From NCBI GenBank assembly GCA_027886175.1, contig JAJNNQ010000023.1:9193001-9257000 (forward strand): a DNA stretch of 64,000 bases. The letters are read 5' to 3'. Below are positions 1 to 14,824 of this stretch, in pieces. A program made the translations under genes and the position numbers. The stretch is from Phylloscopus collybita. Its lineage: Eukaryota > Chordata > Aves > Passeriformes > Phylloscopidae. Below the pieces are notes generated by a model. It searched no databases. It was not told the origin of the DNA and worked only from the letters and a program-made list of their open reading frames with translations. The stretch's first letter is position 1. The number at the start of each line of letters is the position of its first letter.

Positions 1-3000
1 AACCTCTCCCAGGCCTAATTAGAGTAGCAATGCTAGCATTCATAATGAATCTCGTGTCCTGGGTTGGAGGAGGTAGCCGTGGTGCTACAGTAGCTTCCTG
101 GCAGACAGTTGCTGGCAGGTTTAAGGTAGCTTGTGGCTTGCAATATTAAGTGACTGTTGAAATTCATTGACTCCACTGCGGCTTATGTGTCTAGATGACA
201 ACAAGTTTACACGGTTCTTTTATAGTTACAGCAAATGGGTCCATTTAAATATTTATTAGGTGATTATGGTGATGTGAAATGGAAAAAAATTGCAAAGTAC
301 AGTATTGCATGTATAACTGTTTTAACTGTTTGTACAAAATAGACCTGTGGTATCATTTGAAATTACAGCATCTTTTTTTCCTCATAAATATTTATAGCAT
401 ATCAGTAGCTAGGAATGCTAATTTATTTGCATTTTGTTTCTTATTTAGTTTGACAGCCTTTTGGGTAGCCATTAAAGGCACTCACACTGATTTGAATGAA
501 GGATATTTCAATCAGCAGTTGAGTGGCATTTTGATTGGAGTGGGTGAAGTTCAATTTTAGGAGCTCTTTTTTCTTTATGAGACACAGAAAGGAATATTAC
601 CTGTGTGTGCTGGATGACGGGAGCACCCCCAGAAGGCCTGCTTCTCTGAAACTCTTACTTCTGAGCAATTTGTCATAGTTGCTGCATTAAATGTATTCAG
701 TTTTGTTTATTTTACTCTTTTTTTCTGGCTTACTAAAGGTGAAAGTAACACAAAGGCCAGGTATAAATTTCTGCAAAAAATTGGGCAAGAGTTGTGGTAA
801 AATATGACTATGACTTGGATGATAGAACAAGCTATTTCAGGTATATAGATAAAAAGATTAAAAGCAGACAGAAAAAGAAATCCAATTCTTTGACAGTTTT
901 GTAGCTACTGTTTACTTTGTCACAGCAACAGAAGAGATGGAAGTGAGTGAATCTCACTCAAGGGCATGAGAGAACATGATGATGCTATCTAGAGGTGTCA
1001 GAGCAAATATATACATTGGAAATGCTTCCAGTGATGGCACAGAAAATAGTTACAGTGAAGAGAAATCAAGCATAGTACAGTAAATTTAGTCTGAATATAT
1101 GTGTGTGTCTACCTCTATGTGTAAACTTACACATAGTATGAGAGACTTGTTCTTTGTAAACAGAATACTTATGCTTCAGCAGCTTCACTCACAGTGCGAT
1201 CCCTGAACTTCACTCTTGTTTGGAAATTTAAATTTGCTGCAAGTGGGTGGCAGAACTTTCTGAATCTGTATTTTCTAAAGAACAGAAATAAACAGCAGAA
1301 ATAAATCTGAAGTCAGCTCTTGTCAGGGGAGGTGTAAAATGTGCATCATTGTCAAGTAGAGGCAGTGAACACCAGCTGGAGTTGTTTGACTGTTTTGAGA
1401 TATTGACCAGCATGTATCCACAGGTCTGACTTTTGCTATGCTAATTCTGTGCAGATACTTTTTTGATAGTTTCACATCAATTTCAGCAGGCTTGGAATAC
1501 TTTCTGTTTTCTTCTGCTGAAAAATTAATTCATTATTTGGGCCATTTTTGTCAATTTCACTTGAGGAAAGTGGTTACACAGCCTGGAAATATTGACAGCA
1601 ACTTGAAATGCAGATGAGGAATTTTCATACGTTTGAAAATGAGGTGGATTACTCTTCCAAAAAGAATAAGAAATTCTGGGAACTAAAATGGAGACATGGA
1701 GCTGAATTAACTCTGCCACACAAAGCTACTGGAATGCCCAGAAGCTTCCTTAAGACATGCTGTACTATGTCTGTGATTGGGATATAATCTACTTATAAAG
1801 CCCAAGCTTGGGTGACACTTTGTTATTGCATTAATGCTCAGTTCATTACCTGTAGGAAAAAGCAAGATAGAAATCCTATAGGCATATGTCTGGTGCTGCT
1901 TTTAGCTCAGATTTGGTGCCCATATTCAAAACTGAGAGAGCTAGTGACCAAAGGATACTATTACAGTACCAGTATTAACAATTATGTATTAGAGCTCAGT
2001 GAGAACTGGGTGTTTGGTTTCTTTTCTGCTGTGAGAACTCAAAAGATTAGGGGTGAATTATTGCATTAATAAGCTATCATTATGATTATAAAGTTATTTA
2101 TCCTCAGACTGAAGAATTCTGGGCCTATCTCTGCACTAGTTTTGGATGAAGTCCTATGATGCCCAAGATGCCCAACTTGAAGCTCAGAGTGAACGTCCAT
2201 TGATGTGAAAGGAGGGCAGTAGAAATGTGTCCTTGTTGTCCACAACAGCCCTGGTCCTTAGGGCTGTCAATTATTTTCACAAGGATTAAGTTCATTTAAA
2301 AGAGGATGAAATAGCAGAGGGGGAAAGAACATTCCTTAGCTTTTTGAGTCTGGAACTTCTGTCCTATGCTTTGCTCAGACTTTCCAGTGAGATCACTTCC
2401 TGAATGGGGTGTAATATGAATAAGTGTTCTGAGAGGCAGGTTCAAAAGCTGAGCACAAGGAATTGGCCCAGCTTTGTTGTATCCCATCAGTGACAAAGCT
2501 GAATTTGGTTCAAGTTTTCCAGTAAGCTCACAACTGTCACACATGCAGCTTGAATAAGAGGAGCAAAATTACATATATTGCATACACATTTTTGTGTCAA
2601 AGAATCTGTGAAACCAAATGTTTGAAGTGTGCATGGGTGTGTTGTATTTGCATTCAATATAGTTGGCTGTTCATCCAGTGCTGTAGCCTTCTCTACCTCA
2701 GTTTTCTGCCACAACTTTGTGCCATCTGTACTCAATATACTGTTAAATACTTTATTTTTTCTGCAGTTTAGTAGTTGAAGCTACTATACATTTTATACAT
2801 TTCTCAGAACTGTTACAGGTTTATTGATATAATCCATATTTATGAATTTCAATAACACTTCAAGGTGGGGATCTACTGTTTTCCCTACTGAAGTAATATA
2901 GAAAGTAAGACAGAAATCTTGTTCAAGTATTAGTTATTTAAATCTGTCCCTGAGTACAAAGTGGTGCTCTCACCACTGAGTCCCTCTCCTGCTGACATTC

Positions 3001-6000
3001 CTTCTTGTGATCCATTTAGATGAAATAAGGAGGGGTGGGGGAGATGGCAAAAAATCATGGAGTCATGAGACAGTAGCACTCACTGCAGATGGCAAAATAA
3101 AGCTTCTTTTTACAGTATCAGGAGAAATTATTTTAGACAATGAGTAGTACAGTAAACTACCTTCTGTCTCTGTGCACGACAATAGGAAATTAAAATCTGT
3201 TTTTCAGTTGAATGAAATATACGATGTCCAAGCCTCAAGATCTCAGCACTAGGGCAAGCTGGAAACTTTCCAGTGGAACATTTTTCTCTCAGCTAATGCC
3301 GGTTCACCAAAACCTAACACATTGCATGAAAATGTCTATTCCAATGAAATTTTTGATGGAAATGTTCTTGGCTTTCTTCCAGCTCACCCGCTTTTCCCAG
3401 CTCTCAGCTCCCCGGCATCTCACGTGGAACAGTGCCAGAAAGTCAAGTTTCTTCACGTTCCTGGCCTGTTTGGCAGACTGCCACCAGGGATGGGAGTCTG
3501 GGCTCTCAAAAGTGGACAAGAAACCTTATACATGCACATACAACCATACACATACTCTCACAGGTCATTTAAATCCATGTCAGTTCATTCAAAGTAAAGG
3601 GGTTTTTTTATATAGAGGGTCTTTTAAATATGACCCTCCTATGGAAAATTTCTCATGTCGGAATTTTAATTCTAACTTGCAACCAAAAAAAAAAAAAAAA
3701 TTGGGGAATATGAAAAATTCTCCTTATAAGGTGAATACTGGTTCCTGTGCAACTGCGTGTTGCACTATTGTCACTGAGGCTATCAACAGCTCCATCTGCC
3801 TTCTCTCTTCCACTGCATAACAAGAGCTATATTTGTAACAGGTATGGTGCTTACACACTTAACCTTAACAAAACAAGATAATATTTTTAGAGCTTTGTAA
3901 ATATTTGTTTTAAAAATTCCTCCTAAGCCATTTTATATAAGGCAGGCAATCTTTCCTTGCTCACTAAGTGGACTGAGGGGATAGAATTTCAGTGTTTTTG
4001 CCTGAATGATAAACAGAAAATAGGCACATATACTAAAATTCTGACTGAGAGGGCCCTGAAGCAGGAGCACTGTAATGTACTTTTCCATAGCCTCACTTCA
4101 TGCACTGCAAGCTCCTCAGTTGCTTATTATATGTAAGTAAATAAATAAGTTTCAATCACTCTGTGTAGGTAATTTCTGACTGCAGGGATGTGTTCACATT
4201 TGGGACAAAAAGCAGTTGATTCAAGTAGCCACAAATTAATTCTTTTTCTGACTAATCTTAATACCTTGGATTAGCATAACAAAGTCAGGCTCTTTAGGAC
4301 ATTAGTATTTACTACAGTTCATTTTTCAGTTGAGAAGATGGGATTTATTGTAATAGATACAGTTCAAAATTTCACTGAAGAAAAGTTCCTGAGTAGAGTT
4401 TCACATCTTGTAAATTCACATTGTCATCATCGAATCTGATAGTAAATGTCCTGTAAAGCATCCTGTTAAAATCTCTATTAAACAAAGAAAATACCTGTCT
4501 TTGTTGAAATAAGAGGAAAAACATTGTTTTTTTGTTTTATTTTGGTGGTATTTTTTTGGTATATATTTTTTGGGGGGTAACATTATGTAGTAATGCAGGA
4601 GGCTACATTGGTGCTGTCCTTGACTCTTTCACAAATGTGATCTGAAGTTGCTCCCCATGTCTTTATCATGAAGTGACAAAATGGGAATGGTGGGAATGAT
4701 CATCAGAATGCTCTTGTATTAATGATAGTGTTATGTACCCAAACACTTGTAAAAGGCTTAGAAAAAGTGCACTGTTAGACTCATTAAGCATTAATCTGTG
4801 GCACTGAAAAATTTTATTATGGTGGGAATTAGCTTTGTATGCTCTAAATGTGCATGGGTATGCCCTTGTCGTTGTAATTACACTGAAGAAAGTTCCATGG
4901 GTTGTAAGCAGCAGAAGAAAGTGAGTAGAGCGTTTATTGGCAGAAACGTTATTTCAGTCATAAAGCCCATTTCCTCCCTTGCTGAGGCTGCAGAGAATCC
5001 CAAGATCTTTTATTTGCATTTGCCTTGACATCAATCTATCAATGAACAGGAGAAAATGGGATGAGTGTGTTTGTGTGTACATATAGACAACAGGATTGAG
5101 CAATTCAAATGAATCCTCTGAAAGGAAAATAATACATACAGTCAAAGGCTTTTAAATTGGTTTCCAATTAAACATTCCTTGATAAAAATAATGCAATGGA
5201 AACCTATTAACAGTTGCTTTCTAAAGTCCCTCAACTGAGGCCTCGGTTGTCCTCTCTAATCTCCTAATCTTTTGAAAAGAAGAGCAGAAAGGCCTCTCTA
5301 TAAAGCAATTCTGACTGCTTTATTTGACTCATTGGGGCAAGAGGAAGACAGGAGGGTGTTGCAACTCATATGCTGCAAATACAATTCAACATGTGCAATG
5401 AAGTGACAACTGAGTTCTTCATGTCAAAGAGTCAGTGCTGGACTGTGGTATGTGAGCAAAGACATCTTATTACTCTAATCTGACTTGTGTTCTCTAAGAG
5501 CATCTCTGTGTTCTCTAAGACTAAACTCTAATCTCACTGAGGGGGGAAAAAAGCTCAGCTCCCTGGAAAGCAGAACACTGGCACTGATTTTCCTCAGCAG
5601 CTACCTTGCATTAAGTGAAGCTCAGCTCTTTGCAGTAAGACTGAAATGACCCCCCCTCCACTTTTCCAGGCACTCTTTGGTGGGAAAAAAAAAAAATCTG
5701 CTTTCTATACAGAAGCCCATCATCTAAGATTTTGAACTTTCGTCTGTTTATCCAAACATAATGTAACTCATTTCTCTGGTTGCTCTCTGGATATGTTAAG
5801 AGCCTTAAATAAGTCTATGCTTGAAAATTTGTGTCTGCATCTAAGTCTTTGACCATTTCTACCCCATAATATAACAGTATTGAAACAGGTAAATTCACAG
5901 AAAGAATTGCACTGACAGTATTTTGGGGCCCTGGCTTTGGCACCAGCTGAGAGAGCAGGATGTGATTGTGCTGTGCAATGCATGTTGTGCTTATTTTGTC

Positions 6001-6895
6001 AGAAAGAGGCTGATTTTCTTAATGCAAACAAAATGTTTTGAGGTTAGACTCCAGGTTTCTGTTCCCATGTACCAACCTTCCTGACAATTTATATCAGCTC
6101 TTCATGTTTTAGGGCCTCAGACCCACAGTGAAATCACCTTTATACTGAGGTACACATCCTACTCTATGCCTTAATAGCATGGAGGGTAAGAAAAGAAGCA
6201 AGTGTTCCTAACTCCACGTGCTGAATTGGACTGAGCCCAATGGGCCTGTATAGAAGGTAGCTTCTCAAGTATTTGGAAGTTCAGAAACACAGCCAGTGCT
6301 GGGTCTGGGGATAGAGAGGCAGCAGGGCAGAGCAGCTACAAAAATCAGAGTTAAGGATTTGGGCTTGGATTTTTATAGGAGCCCATGTGAGTACAGGCAC
6401 CTCTCTTCTATAGCCCATCATTAATACCTGGTAAATGCTTATATTTGTTACTACTGATCTCTCTCCATTTGTTGTAGTAAACAGGACCTGATTTCTTGAT
6501 CTATCTCTCTGTAATCAGCTATCATCCTCAAAAGCTGATTACGATGACTAAATTAAACTGTGTGCAGGAGTGTATTGTCCCATCAGATGGCACAAAGGAG
6601 TTCTACAGTCTCCTTGGAGTCACCCAAGTCAACTATTAATAGATGCTTTTAATGTAAGAATTCCTTGGTGGTTCCATTTTTCTATGGCTGCAAGACATTC
6701 TGGACTTTTTATTTTCTCTTTGAAATTGTTGTGCTGTTTTCAGTACTTAAGAGACAGACTCCAAATGAAGCAGCCATTCCTAACCTATGCAGACAAAGGG
6801 AGTGGTTCCCTTAGCAACAGGAACCATGTGGAGGTTCTCAGAGAGCTCTCTTTTCCCCCTACTCGTGTTTTCTTTTAACTCAACATTTTGCACAG
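1..6895. other. Non-coding, upstream of the candidate exon
   Basis: AT-rich, with stops frequent in all frames. The longest open frame (3212-3820) lacks any recognisable protein and crosses an A16 run at 3685-3700. If the 6896 exon is real this is intron or carries further unrecognised 5' exons; otherwise it is intergenic. A T/G-rich stretch lies at 4524-4578. Confidence 0.6.
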
Positions 6896-7015
6896 CATCT
6901 TGCATGGAGACTCCGACAGCTGGGCTGGAGGCAAGCAGCTCTTCCGGCTCTGGCTAACCCATGCTCGAGGGGCAATTGTTCTACACTCATCAGACAGAAA
7001 AAATGATAATCACGG
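6896..7015 (+). CDS. Candidate upstream coding exon of a long ANKFN1 isoform
   Basis: Seen: a long pyrimidine-rich stretch and CACAG acceptor ending at 6895, and a consensus donor GTAAGT at 7016. The 120-base exon is open across its whole length in only one frame (first full codon 6897, 39 codons). The peptide runs from ILHGDSDSWAGGKQLFRLWL to SSDRKNDNH and looks protein-like. The other two frames hit stops. The exon takes one base to finish an incoming codon and leaves two bases (GG). The 53132 exon needs exactly two incoming bases, so the join gives Gly followed by KPWLR and then the known ANKFN1 start. GC is raised against the flanks. Inference: a 5' coding exon of a longer ANKFN1 product, with earlier exons outside the window or unrecognised, since this frame has no ATG. 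Alternative: a chance pseudo-exon, because signals of this quality do occur in tens of kilobases of intron. Confidence 0.5.
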
Positions 7016-10000
7016 GTAAGTGAACTGGCACACAGTCAGAGTTCACGCTGAGGAGGGGGAAAGTTTACTGGCTGGCAACCAGAAGTGTCCAGCACTCCCC
7101 AGTAGGCTTGTATGCTTGAAGCAGGGGCACTAGTGTGATGCTTGCCTGGTTTTCTGGTGGGATTGCATGTCTGCATTTTAACATTTCAGGGGTTGAAAAC
7201 ATTAGTACAACTGGTTCTAGTCCTTAGCATGCTACTGACTTCCTTTACAGTCCTGAACGTCTCATCTCACCTCTCTGTTTTCCTTCCTCATCCATTAAAA
7301 AGAGACTATATGCCATGAGGATCTTGGAAGGAGTGTAAAGTACTGTAGAAATGGATTGTATTGTCAAAATTGTATTTGCTTTTGAAGTTGATGATAAGGT
7401 GTGCAGAACCCAAGATAAAGTATTGATCTCTTACTGTGGATTTAACTGAATTAACTTTCCTGTAGATAGATCTAGTTGCTTTTCTTCCCGGTACAGAAGA
7501 AGAGATGTGTGCATGTAGTGCTTTTACATATATGTGGCTAGGTATAAGAATTTGTGTATGCTGGTGTATAAGTAACAGAAATAGAGATGTTTATTTCCCT
7601 CAAAATAGCTACGGCATGGATAAAGCAGTAGCTGTGATTCAGTGAAATCCAGCAGACTGTAAAATAATGAAATTTACCTTTGTATGTATTGTTCTGCTGT
7701 CCCTAAAGTGTTATGTACTACCAGAGCTCTAGCCAATCTCAGTTGGAAAAGCCTAATGCATAAACTCCCTAAGTTTGTGGTCATTTTACCTAAAAAGAGA
7801 CATCTGAATTATTCCAATGTTAAGCCAGTTTATTTTGTGGGGGACTTGCATAAGGGATGAATCTGTGTCTATTTTTCCTAATTTGATGTAGAAAGTTCCT
7901 CTGGTCACAATTTTTTCATCACATTTGAATTAAAATTCAAACATGCAAGTTCATATTTCAACAAATACAGCATGCTGATCATTTGGATGCAGACTCCCTT
8001 CGATTCCACACTCAGGGTGTCGCAGTGAATGCATTCACCACTACAGGCAACTTAGTTCTTGTATTTCAGATGTGATTTGATTACTGCAGGCAAAACCAGT
8101 CGCTGTAACTGCATGCGCAGAGCAGCTGCAGAAGTGCCACGCACCAGCTCCCCACAGTCCTGTCAGCAAGGAACTGTCATTGCTCTGCTATTCCTCGCTC
8201 AGCACAAACCTGCACATCCCCTGCTCTGTGCTGGTACAGCAGCCAGCACCTCCAAGGTCTTCCTGGGGATCACAGGTGACAACAGTCACAGCACTCCCGT
8301 GTGCGTGGGCACTCACAGTTTGTCTCTCAGCTCCAATTGAAATGAAGAAAAATTGCCATGTTTGCACCTTTATGAGTAATATTAGGTTTTGTGTCTGAAT
8401 AAAGAGGAAGGCAATAAAGAGTCGCTGAAATGAATTGTTTGCTTTTTCTCTCTGGGATTATATTTCTATCCTTTTATACCCTACTTCAAATAGTACTACT
8501 GCTTGAATCAGTGATACTAGCTAAGGTACAGAATTGAAATGCTATATATTTAGTGTGAAGTGTTTGGGTTCTTAATAACAATTTGGTTTGTACATTTTGC
8601 AATATGTGAAGAAAATCCTGGGTTTAGGGTGTGGAGGGGTTTTTTAGCAAAGATTTTAAGTCATTGCATATTGATCTTCTTAATTACTTTCCCCATCCTC
8701 ATTTGGTATCTATTTCTGCAGTTTTTCCTTGTTCAAAATTTTCAGGTAGAGTTTATTTTCAGTTTTCATTCATATGAACAAAAATGTCAGTCCTTTTGCC
8801 AGGCCTGAGGTTAGAGATTTTATATGAATAAGCCACTGAGAGCAGTTTTAGTAGCTTTACATTTACTGTTTGTCCTGTTATTAGCAATAGTTATACTGTA
8901 GCTTTTATCTCAGCATTTGAAGTGCACTGCACACATAAATGAAGCCTACCCAGAAATCTGAAGACAAGGAAGTAACACCAAAGGATCCCTTTATTCAGAA
9001 ACTAAGTAAATAATAGGAATTCTAATGATGTACAGAAGTGTTATATGTCTTAGAAAAGGAAGCAAATATCTATTGTAGAATAAGCAGAACAGATTGATAG
9101 CAACACCAATTCAGTTTCTTGATGCTTTGCTTGTCAGCCATCAATACAGAGTAAGCTGAAACAGGAGAAAAAGTGGATGTTAGTCCTAAAGATTAAAGAC
9201 ATGTATGATGACTGACTTATAGAAAGAGGTATGAGAAGCTGATTTATGTGGCTGGGAGCCAAGGAGTTGGAAAAGTTTCATGGTTTCAGCAAGAAGAATA
9301 ATCTCACCATAGATCAAATATCTGGATCTCACCATTTTTATACACTATATGATTTTTCATCACCACGTAAAAGCCAAGGCTTGTAACATAATTCTTTGTT
9401 TAATCTGATTTACTCATTAAAAGATCAGCAGGTTAACTCCTCCAAGATACCTCTGGATACAAAGCAGATCATAAGGCTGTGTATGGCTTATGGCTTTTTA
9501 CCTTGTAGTCCTGGAAAGAGGTCTGGTGTGATGGTCTGAGGTGGTGCTGCCCCTTGCAACCTGTTATCACTCATCTGATCCTTCACTAAAATACATCACT
9601 GCTGCAACAAGGTGGGCAGGGGGCATCCTCTTCTGTAAAAGCTTTTCAGTATCTTTTGTGGGAAGAGCCAGAAAAACTAGGAATTGTGAATGTGTTTCCA
9701 GTCCTGTAACTGGTTTGGCTTTCTCAGAGAGCCTTGAAGGATTTAAGAAGCCAGGACCAGTGACCACACGCACAGCCTGTGGCTGTAGCTACAGTCTGAA
9801 TACTTGGGTCACATAAGTCCTGACTCTGGGCATTGTCTAATTTGTAGACTTTGTATTGAGGCTAGAGAGATGCATGTGGATCAAATGCCAATTAGCCCAT
9901 GGGACTAATGGCCCAGCTACTGGCTTAAACAGATGGAAGGTTTGAAAAAGGACAAGTCACCCCAAATCTTCCATTCCCCACCCCAACCCCCATTTAGTCA

Positions 10001-10715
10001 TGTTGTACTGCTGAGCAGTTCTTGCTGTAGCATTAGGTAAGAGCAGTGTGCTCTTATTGACAGAGGTAACAGCAGCTGTAAAAACACTGCAGCAATGAGC
10101 TTAGCTTGTTCCAGGCTGATGAGAGGGCAAACTCTTCCAAGACCCATGAGAACACTCTGGTTTCTAAGGTGTACTAAATTCAGTGTTTTCACGTCTTCAT
10201 TCCTAGTGTTGCCATTACTAACTCATTTCTGACAAAATTTTCTGTAATCCCATTATGTTAAATTGATGTGTAGGCTTATTGGACGTGGTATAAACTGTAC
10301 TGAATAAACAAGTAGAAAATTATAGAGGCCAAGGATATGTTTCACTGAAAAATACATATTCCCTAGCAATTAAGATGTAAAACTAACAATGTGATGAGCT
10401 GAAAATATAATGGCATGAGTAGCACACATACATTTTCTAAAGTGCAAGAGTAGGTGGGACATCTGAAAGCGTTCAGCAGGGAGTTTGGATAAACAAAACT
10501 CATCTTAAAGTATTTTCAAATTCATAAACATTATGCATATGAGAAGATTAATTTGATTAATTTCTGATATCCCCTCTTGAATGTTATGAAGAGAGTTTTA
10601 ATGGGCAGCCCAAGGGAGAACCAGTATTATTTCCTTATGTCCTGCTTCTATTACTTCTTTAGCCATGGCATTTGAGGAACTGTTTTCTTCTCTTCCTACA
10701 GCAAGTCAATTTTCC

Positions 10716-10741
<26 letters not shown>
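10716..10741. repeat. 26-base poly(T) run
   Basis: Uninterrupted T run. On the minus strand it could be a retroposon tail, but no body is recognisable on either side. Confidence 0.9.
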
Positions 10742-10746
<5 letters not shown>

Positions 10747-13700
10747 GCAGAAAGTCCATCACTGATTTTGTAGCCTCCTCTTGTGTCATATTCAAGCCTA
10801 TGTTAAGGGTCATCTCATGTGTCAGTCAGATTGGGTTTGTTCTATGCTAATAAACCTTGAGAATTTGGAGTGCATTTTAGAGGAGCTCAAGATGAGCTTG
10901 AGGCTGATATCTGAACTTGTTTTCCCCTGAAGTATGTCAGAAATGTGCACAGAACAGCTCCAAGGTCATTATTTGTGTCCTACCTTACAGCAGAGGCTGA
11001 GCTAGGAAAGATGGAAATCTGCAGAGGGATCCTAAAACCCTGCTTTCTAAATCTCTTAAGGCTAATGTCTCCTTTTCCTTTTGTATTCTGACAATATTGA
11101 AATTAATGATCTTCGGATTTAAATTTCACACAGAGTCAAGCTGAGAAGATGTACCTGACTCCAAGTTTCCTCTAAATGCAAAGTTGCTGCAGCTTTTGTT
11201 CCAAGCTAATCTTTGTGTGACTCATATGGCAACGCTCAGCAGGCCTGGGCTCCTGAAGATGTTCCTTTGAGGTCAGCAATTGTCTCAAGCAAATATTTGC
11301 CACTTCATAAATCTCTGCTTGTATAGGCTGGATTCTATAGCCTCTCTTTTGGGCAGTACAAGATTATACAACAGCCATCATGCATCACCAGGGGAGGAAC
11401 AAATTCTTTTGTAAAAGGAGAGTAGATTGAAACACAATGTTTTTTGTGGCCAAACTAAGTTTTAGATCAGTCAGATTGTCACTGGAAATAGATAGAAATT
11501 TCAGGTCCAACATTTTAATGACATTATTATGTCATTAAAATTAACATGTTAGGGAACTCGACATATGCAACCAGTGCACATTTGAAAAGTGAAGAAGTTT
11601 GAAATATTTCACTGAATGTATGATTACAGTGCTTGGGGAAGTTTATGTAAGAATATTTAAAATTATGATCATATTTTAAAAAAATTTATTATGAAATATA
11701 TCAAATTTTTTCAGAAGTCAATGTTAAGTTAAAATTCCCATTTATCCATTTGTACCTCTTACATATATATATATTACTAAGCATTTTTATATGGATATTT
11801 GATCTATGATCATTGCAAAAGAGTATGGAAAAGAACTGGCCATTTTTATTGGATTCTGTCCGATGTGAGAATGCTTTTTGGCTCACAAGAGAAAGTAATC
11901 ATTCAATTTTTATTTAATACATAAAAAGTTGTTACTATTTTTAAAAAATCAACATAGCACTTTACTTTGGGTGGGAATTTCAAGCAGATGATGATTGTTA
12001 GGGGCTTTTGGAAAATGAATGGGCTGGCATAGTGTAAAATATGCCACATCTAGCTGGTTAATGTTGATAATTTTAGAAGTGGCCTCCATTGTCTAATGTC
12101 TCCTGATTGCTCTTCACTACTGTACTGTGTATAAAGAAACCCTGTGGCATCATTGGACAGTTGAATGTCTCTATGTAGTTCCTTTGAAGTGTTCTTAAGT
12201 TTTCTGGCACAACTTTGTATTGACTTAGACTGACGCTGCCTAAACTTGACCATGGTGGCCAATTTGAGATTGAAAGCAAACGCCATAATAATGGTATGTT
12301 CTCATATAAATTACATTTTATGTCATTATCTGTATCTATTTTGAGCCTTTAGGACAGCAAGTGGCTGTCTGAGTGTTCACAGGGGTAAGGATTAAGCCTC
12401 AGCTGTAACAAGTTTCAGCACTACCAAATTTAATTGAGCGACTACAGGTCATATGAGCTAAAGAATGGTTTCTTACAGCTGTACATGAAAAATAACTCCA
12501 TTTCATTCACATAATAAGAAGCTCAGAACTGCAAGACTTGATGTCTTATAGTGGGACATGGTTTTTTACATCATGACACACTACAGACATTTTTAAATTC
12601 CATAAGTTGAAGGGAAGATGATGTTTCAGAGAGCGTACCAGATTCTGAGTAATGGAAGAGAAAAATAGGACGAAGGGAAAGAATGGTGTGAGGAGTTTCA
12701 TTTTGTCACTGCTTGTCTGCAGTTTAGGGATAACCATTGCTCTGGACAGCTCCCATCCCATCTCATTATTGTCCCTATCAAACTACACTAACTCCTTGCT
12801 ATTTTCTATTTAAGGGAATGGAACAGAATGGCAAAAGCTTTCCCCAAGTGATATCTGCTGTCATGTTCACAGGGCTCTTCCTTTAAACCCACAGGATGCC
12901 ACAATTAATCTGTGAAAGTGGTGCTATTTACACTGAGCATAGTCAGCCCTCACTGCCTGATTATAATGCCAGTAAGGATCAGATTTAGATTCATCATTCA
13001 AGAGACAAAGAAAGCATTGGGATAGAGACAGGAGAGATGCTATAGGAGGATGGTAATGGGAAAAGTAAAATATTTTAGCCTGTTACCCCAGTCTCCCTGG
13101 CTGTCCAGTCACAGAGTCCAGGGTGCCTTTCCAGGCAAGGTGGCCAAGTGAGAGATAAAATGTATCTGGTTTTATACAAACTTCATAACTTGCAGCTGAA
13201 CATTATTTATAGATATTAATTAGTTCTCTGTCTTTGCTATGTTGTTATGAACCTCTCTCCAGTTTCTGACATGTTTTTCATTAGGTTGATTAATAGAGAA
13301 TTTTTAAATTATTTAAAAACTACCTGCCCTGCAGGAATCTGTAGAGAGCAGAAGGGTGACAGTAATGCACTGCTTCAGTGCTAGACAGAAACTGTGCGTT
13401 GAGAATAACTGTGCCCATTGTTGCAGGGGACTTTCTTTTCCTTTGAAAAGTTTTGCTGAGCTTAATATTGCTATTGAAAAAGGTGATGCTTTAGATTTCA
13501 CATTTCAGCTGTTGACATAAAGTGTGTTTAGTTGTAAACTAAACTGAGCAGACTCTCTGTAAACCGTATGTCTCAGGACTTACTCTTGCAAATACCTCCT
13601 CATGGGTCTTACCTCACCAAATTCAGCTCTTTATACATATAAGTGTACTGATTTTCTTGCTTGCTTTAAATCAATGAGCTAGACTGCCCTCAGGACACTG

Positions 13701-14728
13701 ATGGGTTTGTGCATGTGGGCAATGAAATATGTAATGTACCAGCGTTCTTTCAAACTGCCCAACCAGCTTTATTGGGACTTTTATCCTACTCACAATGTTT
13801 GCCTTATAGGCCCAGGTTTCAACACTGATAGACTTCCCAGAAAGTGGCTGGATTGTTTATTTCATGTTAGCTAGACCCCTACATTTCTTAAAGTGGGTTT
13901 TTAGATTTATCTTGGAATTTCAAATTAATGTTATAAAGGGTTTTTGTTGGGACAGAAAGGGAACACAAAGCAAAAGCCTCTAAATTTTATGGAAGTTTTT
14001 AGTGGATTTCAATGAGCTTTGAGTTGAACTTTCAAGAGAAAGTTTTTTTAGAAAAACTTTTAGAGAATTAGCTTACTTAATTACATATCACATTTATAAA
14101 AGTGATAATAATTTTTTCTGTCATGCTGAAAACTCCATGGTCTTTAGGATCAGAATCCTGAAATTTTCAGTACCCTGTAATGGAGCTGAAATAGTAGCCC
14201 ATACTTCATTTTACCTTTGTTTTTGTTCTTGCTCTTAAAGATCATAATTACATATAAAACACAAGACACCCAAGTGGTGAGACACAGGAATGGGACTAAG
14301 CAGGGTCAGCTGCAAATCATGTCTCCACCACAGGTAACTAAACCCACAGATAACTTTCATCTCTTCACTTGGCTGATTCCTCTTGTGTCTTATTTATATT
14401 GAAAGCTTGAAAGGGAAGGTATTCTCTCTTGCTACTGTTTGTAGAGGATATAGACCCAATTTCAGCAGAGGCCTCTTGATACTGTAGTAATAAAAATAAA
14501 CCATTAAAGCTTAGAATAATTGCTTTAATTAGATAGTTTAGAGCTGACCAACTTCCGATTACAGTAGAAATGTGCCATGCTGGCTGGAACAGGATAGCTG
14601 GGTTTTGTCCTTAGGCTTGCCAACACTAGTCTTTTCAACTGGAGTTTCCCCCAAACTGAAATGAAATACTAGTATGGTAACAAACAGAACAAAAATGTGT
14701 CCATGTATTACTAAATTGTTTTATTCTG

Positions 14729-14824
14729 AAAAAAAACCCAACAAAAACAACACAAAAACAAAACCAAAAAACCCACAAACAAACAAACAAACAAAACAAC
14801 AACAAAAACTAAAAAAAACAAACT
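14729..14824. repeat. A/C-only low-complexity tract
   Basis: About 95 bases of almost only A and C, mixing AAAAC, AAAC and AAAACC units and including (CAAA)n. It resembles the tract at 46484-46591 and is the strand complement in composition of the G/T tract at 26813-27202. Confidence 0.9.

Noticed and set aside
3212..3820. 202-codon open frame, the longest in the window
   Set aside because: No recognisable motif, crosses a poly(A) run read as lysines, has poor splice context, and overlapping frames on both strands are equally open. Treated as chance.
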